DNA of 64,000 nucleotides from the NCBI RefSeq assembly GCF_900129975.1, contig NZ_FSRG01000005.1, forward strand, positions 620,001 through 684,000. The letters are read 5' to 3'. Made by a program: the position numbers and the translations under genes. Below are positions 28,037 through 34,589 of this stretch, piece after piece. How positions within the stretch are numbered: position 1 is the stretch's first letter; every line of letters begins with the position of its first letter. The notes below the pieces were generated by a model. It had not been told where the DNA came from and searched no databases. It saw only the letters and a program-made list of their open reading frames with translations. This DNA comes from Halodesulfovibrio marinisediminis DSM 17456 (lineage in GTDB: Bacteria > Desulfobacterota > Desulfovibrionia > Desulfovibrionales > Desulfovibrionaceae).

Positions 28037-28072
28037 AAAAAAACGCCGCACTGTGTAGTGCGGCGTTTTTTT
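28037..28072. terminator. Strong bidirectional terminator
   Basis: Seven As, stem CGCCGCAC with GTGCGGCG around a short loop, then seven Ts; the AT runs extend the stem. It ends transcription of the EPSP-synthase-like pair on the minus strand and separates it from the aminotransferase gene. Confidence 0.92.
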
Positions 28073-28076
28073 ACTT

Positions 28077-28337
28077 TTAAAATGGCTCAGCCTCCATGCG
28101 GAGTCTGTTCCGTCTGTTCACTGCAAACTGTCTGTTGACTTCTGCAATGTTCTTTTTTTGACGGTTCTCATGAATTTCGCTGGCATGGAAGATGCCTTTT
28201 GCGGGATCTTCTGATGCAACTAATTCACGGAATGCGTCTTCGATAGCTTTAAGTTCACTATCGTATTGTTTAATCAGCGCTTCCACCTCTGGAATTGTTG
28301 TCGGCAAAGACTCTACGTCTTTTTGGCTTGTCTCCAC
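28077..28337 (-). CDS. Small helical protein overlapping the EPSP-synthase-like gene
   Basis: An 86-residue protein that I do not recognise. It is rich in Glu, Arg and Asn and predicted largely helical; the N-terminal half (PEVEALIKQYDSELKAIEDA) could form a coiled coil. It starts with GTG at 28337, preceded at 6 bases by a very strong GGGAGGAG ribosome binding site that lies inside the upstream gene, and overlaps that gene by 68 bases in another frame. The strong site, the intact frame and the terminator directly after its stop argue for a real gene co-expressed with its neighbour. Confidence 0.72.
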   Translation of the reverse strand: METSQKDVESLPTTIPEVEALIKQYDSELKAIEDAFRELVASEDPAKGIFHASEIHENRQKKNIAEVNRQFAVNRRNRLRMEAEPF

Positions 28338-29898
28338 TCTTCTCCTCCCTGTGCTTACGAACCATGGTTGGTTCTGGAAGTGTGTTGTAGAACATCCAGA
28401 ATGTAGGCATCAGATCGGTGATAGTACCTGGGTTGGAAAGCTGAAGCGGACGGTTGATAAACGCAAGCTGTCCAAGCGCCATAGTCCAGAAAGCATCAGG
28501 GCTGGTCCAGAGTTTGGCATGAGGGATGTCTGCATTTGGATGCACTTTATTATCATCAAGAAGCATGTTGGCCTGTGCAGCAAAGCTCTCAATTACTTCG
28601 TGGGAAGTGCCGGCTGGTGCAGCAGGGATTTCAACAGGGCTCTTGGTGGCAGCAGCTTTAATGCAAGTAAGTGCCATAGCAAGCGGGAAGTAGCATGCTG
28701 GCAGGTTCTGCATGTCAACAGGGTCGGTAGAGTGACCTTTTTCCGGTTTTGCAGCAATAATGCTGTCCGGCTTGACCGCAACAGAGAGACCTACGGATTT
28801 GAGCAGGGATACTACAGCGTCGCCCTCTGCGGTGTCTTTAGGCCATGTGCCGCGCAGAACAACTTTACCACCCGCAAAGGCAGGGTATGCAAGAAGGCTT
28901 GCGCAGATTGTAGGGTCCATAGTGATTGCAGGGTACACAGGGAAGTCTGGTTCTTCAGGAAGAATAACAAGGCTGGTACCTTCAATCTCATGCTCGATAC
29001 CTGCAGATTCGAAGATAGGTGCAACAACAGAAAGAGCGTTAGTTGCAGCTTCGTTCTGAGAGAGGTCGAGGGTAACTTTTACGCCCCATGTAGTAGCTGC
29101 AACCAGAGTTGCGACTACAGCTTCTTCAGAAAGGCTTTCTGGAAGAACTACTGTTTCCGGAATAGCACCGGAGCATTCGAGGCGTACTGGTAAGCCGTTG
29201 GAACGAGGCACTACATGTGCGATGCGAGCGCCAAGCTGTGGCAGGAAGTTACGGAAAGCAGAAAGGTCTGCATCCTTAAGAGTAGAACCGCCAGTCAGCT
29301 TGAGAGTGCCGTAGTTGGCTGCAGCTTGAAGTGCGAGAAGGTATACGTTGAACTCGCTGTTACCGGCAAAGATAACTTTGTCGGCAAAATCCAGTGCCTT
29401 GGATTCCTTACAGAAGAGGTCGCTACCTTTCCAGCTGAGACGTGCACCAGCCTGGTTGAAAGCTTTTACGATGTCAGACACAGGGTGAGCGGTAGAAATG
29501 CCGTTCAGGTTGCACTCAACGCCGTTAGCAGCTGCAAGAGCAATCCAGATCTGAGTCGGGAGCAGGGCAGCTGGTCCTGTAATGTCTACATTAACAGGCT
29601 GTGTGTTAGGTGCAAGACCGAAACCGGTCTGGTCTTCTGCGTCATCGCGGGAAATAAAATCAATATCCTGAAGCAAAGTAAACATCTGGTGAGCAAGACG
29701 TGGGTCTCGGCTGAATTTGGAAGCAGCTTCTTCCCATGCCAGACGAATTCGCTTTTCATTTGAAATAGAATCAGTACCCGCACCTTCTTTTTTACGGCGG
29801 CGGGTCTTCTTAAGAAGCTTTGATCGGCGAGCCAGCAGTTTTAAAAGCTCAAGATCAAGTTCGGAAATTTCTTCAACTAGGGTCATATTTTTTTTCAT
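28270..29898 (-). CDS. Degenerate EPSP-synthase-like protein with N-terminal chorismate-mutase-like helix domain
   Basis: A 542-residue protein. Residues 1-85 resemble the helical AroQ chorismate mutase domain (EISELDLELLKLLARRSKLLKKTR). Residues from about 103 resemble 5-enolpyruvylshikimate-3-phosphate synthase, the sixth shikimate-pathway step, but active-site motifs are missing or altered: no LPGDKS near the start (ITGPAALLPTQIW instead), GNSEFNVYLLAL where GNAGTxxR is expected, ESLSEEAVVATL in place of the SSQFLTA stretch, and KDTAEGD where KETDR is expected. Similar proteins are annotated as EPSP synthase in Desulfovibrio near aro genes. Here it stands alone with the small overlapping gene. 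It may be non-catalytic or use a changed mechanism. Confidence 0.72.
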   Translation of the reverse strand: MKKNMTLVEEISELDLELLKLLARRSKLLKKTRRRKKEGAGTDSISNEKRIRLAWEEAASKFSRDPRLAHQMFTLLQDIDFISRDDAEDQTGFGLAPNTQPVNVDITGPAALLPTQIWIALAAANGVECNLNGISTAHPVSDIVKAFNQAGARLSWKGSDLFCKESKALDFADKVIFAGNSEFNVYLLALQAAANYGTLKLTGGSTLKDADLSAFRNFLPQLGARIAHVVPRSNGLPVRLECSGAIPETVVLPESLSEEAVVATLVAATTWGVKVTLDLSQNEAATNALSVVAPIFESAGIEHEIEGTSLVILPEEPDFPVYPAITMDPTICASLLAYPAFAGGKVVLRGTWPKDTAEGDAVVSLLKSVGLSVAVKPDSIIAAKPEKGHSTDPVDMQNLPACYFPLAMALTCIKAAATKSPVEIPAAPAGTSHEVIESFAAQANMLLDDNKVHPNADIPHAKLWTSPDAFWTMALGQLAFINRPLQLSNPGTITDLMPTFWMFYNTLPEPTMVRKHREEKSGDKPKRRRVFADNNSRGGSAD

Positions 29899-30124
29899 TG
29901 GAATGTAGCCTTACTTTGTGGGTGTGGCGTTCCCCTAGCCTGAAACCGCTAGAGTCGCAAGTGGAAATCTGGCTTTCTTGCAAAAAGTCCTGTTCGAAGG
30001 AATGTATCATAAAAATAGAGTCGGTGCGTTTTATAGAACAATGGATGGCTGTTTAATGTTTTTTGGGTGGGTAGAAGGTGAGCAAGGTGTGATGATCAGA
30101 GGGGAAGAGCGCAATGTGCATATT

Positions 30125-30490
30125 TTCACAAAGGCATTATGATTGTGAAAAAGAGCTCGTTTGTGAATGAGTGAACAAGTGGTAAAAATAACAAATATGT
30201 TCTTTGGCTTCGTCAACTGTTTGAAATCTAAGGGTAATGGAGACGTGGGCTAGGCTGGGCTGAAAGAGTAAGTGAAAAAAAGTATAAAGTTATGCCTGAA
30301 TTGCTTGCAACATCCTGCCAATAATTGTAAATATCTACTGTCCATTTGGCTATTCACAGAAGGGCAAGATTTTAGGTTCTTGAAAAAGTGATTGTAAAAA
30401 CAGGTTGTTATAGAAAAAGGCAAAGTCTTTGTGAAAAAAGTGCACAAGATGCTTGACCTTTTCTTCAAAGCTTTGTTAGAACTTTCACAA
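30125..30490. promoter_or_regulatory. Cluster of TTGTGAA half-sites upstream of aprB, candidate Rex operators
   Basis: The 755-base gap 29899-30653 holds no convincing gene but five copies of TTGTGAA or its complement: 30125-30131, 30143-30149, 30161-30167, 30429-30435 and 30484-30490. Two are parts of near-palindromes: TTGTGAATGAGTGAACAA (30161-30178) and TTGTGAAAAAAGTGCACAA (30429-30447), the latter just upstream of a promoter-like sequence. The redox repressor Rex is known to bind TTGTGAA-N4-TTCACAA and to control sulfate-reduction genes in Desulfovibrio. The palindromes here are imperfect (one is 19 rather than 18 bp), so the link is an inference. Confidence 0.4.
30453..30481 (+). promoter_or_regulatory. 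Candidate aprBA promoter
   Basis: TTGACC (30453-30458), 17 bases, TTAGAA (30476-30481). If used, the aprB leader would be about 165 bases, with a small stem ATTCGG/CCGAAT at 30528-30545. The -10 is a poor match; the position next to the TTGTGAA sites supports it. Confidence 0.35.
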
Positions 30491-30653
30491 GCGATACGGA
30501 AAGCGCCCGCATCGCTAACTCTTCCTGATTCGGTGGAGCCCGAATGAGGCGGGAATAGGTTCCTGCTTTATCGACTCCATCGAGTGGTGGACCCCATCGT
30601 GGGAAAAAAGCTTTTTAGGTAAACCCCTTAATCGTTGTGTTGGAGGATTAGGT

Positions 30654-31142
30654 ATGCCGACATATGTAGACCCGTCCAAGTGTGATGGCTGCAAAGGTGG
30701 CGAGAAAACCGCTTGCATGTACATCTGCCCCAACGACCTCATGATTCTCGATGCAGATGAAATGAAGGCATTCAACCAGGAGCCAGAAGCATGTTGGGAA
30801 TGCTACTCCTGTGTTAAAATTTGTCCGCAGGGTGCAATCACAGCTCGTCCTTACGCTGACTTTGCTCCGCTCGGTGGCACATGTATTCCAATGCGTTCCG
30901 CTGATTCCATCATGTGGACCGTTAAGTTCCGTAACGGTAATGTAAAACGCTTCAAATTCCCTATCCGTACTACTCCTGAAGGCTCCATTAAGCCATTCGA
31001 AGGTAAGCCGGAACCAACTGACCTCGATAACGAACTGCTCTTCACTGAAGCAGAGCTCGTTACTCCAATCGAAGCAATGGGTCAGAAGTTTGAAGTTGCA
31101 GAAGCTGACATCACCATGGTCAAAAAGGCCTCTGCGGTTTAA
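30654..31142 (+). CDS. aprB: Adenylylsulfate reductase beta subunit
   Basis: A 162-residue iron-sulfur subunit of dissimilatory APS reductase. Two [4Fe-4S] clusters are bound by CDGCKGGEKTACMYICP (N-terminal) and CWECYSCVKICP, which carry electrons to the FAD of AprA. The C-terminal part wraps around AprA in the known structures. GGAGG sits 8 bases before the ATG. It is followed at 34 bases by aprA. Codon choice is strongly biased as in highly expressed genes. The enzyme reduces APS to sulfite and AMP in the cytoplasm. Confidence 0.98.
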   Translation: MPTYVDPSKCDGCKGGEKTACMYICPNDLMILDADEMKAFNQEPEACWECYSCVKICPQGAITARPYADFAPLGGTCIPMRSADSIMWTVKFRNGNVKRFKFPIRTTPEGSIKPFEGKPEPTDLDNELLFTEAELVTPIEAMGQKFEVAEADITMVKKASAV

Positions 31143-31176
31143 TTTTTACGGAATTTATTCCTAAGGAGATATTATC

Positions 31177-33174
31177 ATGCCGATGATTCCCGTTAAGGAA
31201 CAGCCAAGAGGCGTTGCGATTGCTGAACCTGCAATTGTAGAACATGATGTAGACATCCTCATGGTTGGCGGTGGTATGGGTAACTGTGGTGCAGCATTTG
31301 AAGCCGTACGTTGGGCTGAAAAATACGCACCTGAGCTCAAAATTCTGCTCGTAGATAAAGCTGCTCTCGAACGTTCCGGTGCTGTAGCACAGGGTCTTTC
31401 TGCGATTAACACCTACCTTGGTGACAACACTGCAGACGACTACGTTCGCATGGTTCGTACTGACCTCATGGGTCTCGTACGTGAAGACCTTATCTTCGAC
31501 CTCGGTCGTCACGTTGACGACTCTGTTCACCTCTTTGAAGAGTGGGGCCTCCCTTGCTGGATCAAAGACGAGAACGATAAAAACCTCGACGGTGCTGCTG
31601 CTAAAGCTGCTGGCAAGTCTCTCCGTAACGGTGACGCTCCAGTTCGCTCCGGTCGCTGGCAGATGATGATCAACGGTGAAGCTTACAAGTGTATCGTTGC
31701 TGAAGCTGCTAAAAACGCACTTGGCGAAGATCGTATCCAGGAACGTATTTTCATCGTTAAGCTTCTTCTCGATACTAACGAAGAAAACCGCATCGCTGGT
31801 GCAGTAGGCTTTAACCTTCGTGACAACGAAGTACACGTATACCGTACCAATGCTATGGTTGTAGCATGTGGTGGTGCAGTTAACGTTTACAAGCCTCGTT
31901 CAACTGGTGAAGGTATGGGTCGTGCATGGTACCCAGTATGGAACGCAGGTTCCACTTACACCATGTGTGCTCAGGTTGGCGCAGAAATGACCATGATGGA
32001 AAACCGCTTCGTACCAGCTCGTTTTAAAGATGGTTATGGTCCGGTTGGCGCATGGTTCCTCCTCTTCAAAGCTAAAGCAACTAACTTCCGCGGCGAAGAC
32101 TACTGCGTAACTAACCGCGCAATGCTCAAGCCTTACGAAGATCGCGGCTACGCTAAAGGTCACATTATTCCTACCTGTCTGCGTAACCACATGATGCTCC
32201 GTGAAATGCGTGAAGGTCGTGGTCCAATTTACATGGATACCAAGACTGCACTGCAGACCACATTCGAAACTCTTACCCCTGCAGAACAGAAGCACCTTGA
32301 GTCTGAAGCATGGGAAGACTTCCTCGACATGTGTGTTGGCCAGGCTAACCTCTGGGCTGCAATGAACATTCAGCCTGAAGAAACCGGTTCTGAAATCATG
32401 CCAACCGAGCCTTACCTCCTTGGTTCTCACTCTGGTTGTTGTGGTATCTGGGCTTCCGGTCCAGACGAAGAATGGGTTCCAGAAGACTACAAAGTACGTG
32501 CTGCAAACGGTAAAGTATACAACCGTATGACTTCCGTTATGGGCCTCTGGACTTGTGCTGACGGTGTTGGTGCATCTGGTCACAAGTTCTCCTCCGGTTC
32601 TCACGCAGAAGGTCGTATTTGTGGTAAGCAGATGGTTCGCTGGTGCATCGACCACAAAGACTACAAACCTGCAGTTGCTGAAGACTCCAAAGATCTTGCG
32701 GACCTCATTTACCGTCCGTTCAAGAACTACGAAGCAGGCAAAGCAGTTTCCACTGACCCAGTAGTTAACCCAGAATACATCTCTCCTAAGAACTTCATGA
32801 TGCGTCTGGTTAAAGCTACTGACGAATACGGTGGTGGTGTAGGTACCTACTACACAACTTCTGAAGCAGCATTGAACACTGGTTTCCACCTCCTCGATAT
32901 GCTCGAAGAAGACTCCCTCAAACTGGCTGCTCGTGACCTCCACGAACTTCTCCGTTGTTGGGAAAACTACCATCGTCTCTGGACTGTACGTCTCCACATG
33001 CAGCACATCGCATTCCGTACTGAAACCCGCTACCCTGGTTTCTACTACCGTGCTGACTTCATGGGTCTTGATGACTCCAAGTGGAAGTGCTTCGTTAACT
33101 CCAAGTACGATCCGAAGACTGGTGAAACCACCATCTTCAAGAAGCCTTACTACCAGATCATTCCAACTGCATAA
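31177..33174 (+). CDS. aprA: Adenylylsulfate reductase alpha subunit
   Basis: A 665-residue flavoprotein, the catalytic subunit of APS reductase, of the fumarate-reductase/succinate-dehydrogenase fold. The FAD dinucleotide-binding motif is VGGGMGNCGAAFEAVRWAE near residues 28-46; the active-site region includes RNHMMLREMREGRGP and the C-terminal SGSHAEGRICGK. Length is normal. AGGAG stands just before the ATG. Codon use is extreme (CTC, GGT, CGT, AAC), as for one of the most abundant proteins of a sulfate reducer; this bias also creates long antisense open frames that are not genes. Confidence 0.98.
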   Translation: MPMIPVKEQPRGVAIAEPAIVEHDVDILMVGGGMGNCGAAFEAVRWAEKYAPELKILLVDKAALERSGAVAQGLSAINTYLGDNTADDYVRMVRTDLMGLVREDLIFDLGRHVDDSVHLFEEWGLPCWIKDENDKNLDGAAAKAAGKSLRNGDAPVRSGRWQMMINGEAYKCIVAEAAKNALGEDRIQERIFIVKLLLDTNEENRIAGAVGFNLRDNEVHVYRTNAMVVACGGAVNVYKPRSTGEGMGRAWYPVWNAGSTYTMCAQVGAEMTMMENRFVPARFKDGYGPVGAWFLLFKAKATNFRGEDYCVTNRAMLKPYEDRGYAKGHIIPTCLRNHMMLREMREGRGPIYMDTKTALQTTFETLTPAEQKHLESEAWEDFLDMCVGQANLWAAMNIQPEETGSEIMPTEPYLLGSHSGCCGIWASGPDEEWVPEDYKVRAANGKVYNRMTSVMGLWTCADGVGASGHKFSSGSHAEGRICGKQMVRWCIDHKDYKPAVAEDSKDLADLIYRPFKNYEAGKAVSTDPVVNPEYISPKNFMMRLVKATDEYGGGVGTYYTTSEAALNTGFHLLDMLEEDSLKLAARDLHELLRCWENYHRLWTVRLHMQHIAFRTETRYPGFYYRADFMGLDDSKWKCFVNSKYDPKTGETTIFKKPYYQIIPTA

Positions 33175-33200
33175 TCTGTAGAGCTTCTTACTGAACGTCC

Positions 33201-33236
33201 GGGGCGGTTGCGGGACACCGCAATCGCCCCTTTTTC
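33201..33236 (+). terminator. Terminator after aprA
   Basis: GGGGCGGTTGCG pairs with CGCAATCGCCCC (one G-T and one mismatch) around a small loop, followed by TTTTTCTT. It separates aprBA from qmoABC, which could allow different expression levels. Confidence 0.88.
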
Positions 33237-33251
33237 TTCCCTTATCAACTC

Positions 33252-33302
33252 GGTCTAAGCTGAGACAGTAAGTGCTCTCAACTTATTGTCTGTGCTTAGG
33301 CC
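33252..33302 (+). promoter_or_regulatory. Long hairpin in the qmoA leader
   Basis: GGTCTAAGC (33252-33260) pairs with GCTTAGGCC (33294-33302), and after a symmetrical 3x3 internal loop GACAGTAAGT (33264-33273) pairs with ACTTATTGTC (33281-33290); the apical loop has 7 bases. No T-run follows, so it is not a simple terminator. It lies between the aprA terminator and the qmoA ribosome binding site and could be an mRNA stabiliser, a processing site or a protein-binding leader. Confidence 0.55.
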
Positions 33303-33345
33303 GTTTTGACTATAGGCCCGAAACAATTGTAGGGAGGATTGCTAA

Positions 33346-34584
33346 ATGTCGAACTCCATACTCGTCGTCGGAGGCGGATTCAGCGGCCTTACTGCCGCTC
33401 TTGAAGCTGCTGAACTCGGCTACGAAGTGTACATCGTTGAGAAATCTCCATTTCTCGGCGGCAGAGTGGCACAGCTGAATAAATATTTTCCAAAGCTCTG
33501 CCCTCCATCCTGTGGATTGGAGATTCAGTTCCAGCGTATTAAAAAGAATCCAAATGTTAAGTTCCTAACAATGGCAACTGTGGATTCTGTGGAAGGCGAA
33601 GCTGGAGACTTTACTGTCAAAGTTTCTATCGCTCCACGCTGCACTGCTCCAAGCAGCGCTGACCTTGGTGAACTTGCTTCTTCTCTTGAAAGCGAAGTTG
33701 CTGACGAGTTCAACCTTGGGCTTGCAACCCGTAAACCACTTTACATGGACACGCCTTTTGCGTTCCCGAACCGTTATGTTTTGGAACCAAAAAAATTAAG
33801 CAGTGCTGACGCAATTAAAGTTGGTGCTTCTGATGCGTGTGACTTGAATGAAGCTCCAAAAGAGATCGAACTCTCTGTTGGCAGCATCATTCTCGCTACC
33901 GGTTGGAAACCTTACGACGTTACCAACTTGACCAACCTTGGCGCAGGCCAGATCACCAACTGTATTTCCAACATGCAGATGGAACGCCTTGCTTCTCCTA
34001 ACGGTCCAACTGATGGTGCTATTACCCGTCCATCCGACGGAAAATCACCTGAAAAGATCGCTTTCGTGCAGTGTGCAGGTTCTCGTGACCAGAACCACCT
34101 TGGCTTCTGTTCTTACATCTGCTGCATGGCTTCTCTCAAACAGGCCCTGTACGTTCGAGAGCAGTACCCGGATGCTGACGTAACAATTTACTACATCGAT
34201 ATGCGTACTCCTGGTCGTTATGACAAGTTTATGCGCAAAGCTGTTGCCGACGAGAAACTGCATCTCGTTAAAGGTAAAGTTGCTGGTGTGGAAGAAGACG
34301 CAGCAACAGGTGATGTGATTGTTGAAGTTGAAGATGCTGTAAAAGGCCACAAAGCTAAAATTCGTCACGACATGGTAGTACTTGCTACTGGTATGCAGCC
34401 AAGTCTTGCAGGCGAAGCTAACCCATTCGGGGTTACTCTTGATGATGAAGGCTTTGTTGTTGGTGGCGAAGCAAAAGGCATCTTCTCTGCTGGTTGTGCT
34501 CAAAAGCCTCTGGACGTTATGCGTACTGCTCAGTCTGGTACTAGCGCTGCGCTTAAAGCAATCCAGACGGTTCGCGGGAGGTAG
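33346..34584 (+). CDS. qmoA: Quinone-interacting membrane-bound oxidoreductase subunit QmoA
   Basis: A 412-residue flavoprotein of the HdrA type. It has the FAD motif VVGGGFSGLTAALEAAELG at the N-terminus and cysteine segments KLCPPSCGLE and VQCAGSRDQNHLGFCSYICC, as in HdrA, which may hold an iron-sulfur cluster. With QmoB and QmoC it forms the complex that passes electrons from menaquinol towards APS reductase. GGGAGGATT is 7 bases before the ATG. The gene follows the apr terminator and leader hairpin and lies 5 bases before qmoB. Confidence 0.96.
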   Translation: MSNSILVVGGGFSGLTAALEAAELGYEVYIVEKSPFLGGRVAQLNKYFPKLCPPSCGLEIQFQRIKKNPNVKFLTMATVDSVEGEAGDFTVKVSIAPRCTAPSSADLGELASSLESEVADEFNLGLATRKPLYMDTPFAFPNRYVLEPKKLSSADAIKVGASDACDLNEAPKEIELSVGSIILATGWKPYDVTNLTNLGAGQITNCISNMQMERLASPNGPTDGAITRPSDGKSPEKIAFVQCAGSRDQNHLGFCSYICCMASLKQALYVREQYPDADVTIYYIDMRTPGRYDKFMRKAVADEKLHLVKGKVAGVEEDAATGDVIVEVEDAVKGHKAKIRHDMVVLATGMQPSLAGEANPFGVTLDDEGFVVGGEAKGIFSAGCAQKPLDVMRTAQSGTSAALKAIQTVRGR

Positions 34585-34589
34585 GTAGA

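Noticed and set aside
30250-30468. 72-codon minus-strand open frame before aprB
   Set aside because: AT-rich, no ribosome binding site; it covers the probable apr promoter and regulatory sites.
30031-30653. Structured riboswitch in the aprB leader
   Set aside because: Only short stems are visible; nothing matches a known riboswitch class by eye.
31900-33006. 368-codon open frame antisense to aprA
   Set aside because: It arises from the extreme codon bias of aprA; its composition (Cys/Thr/Phe/Val-rich) resembles no protein and it lacks a ribosome binding site.
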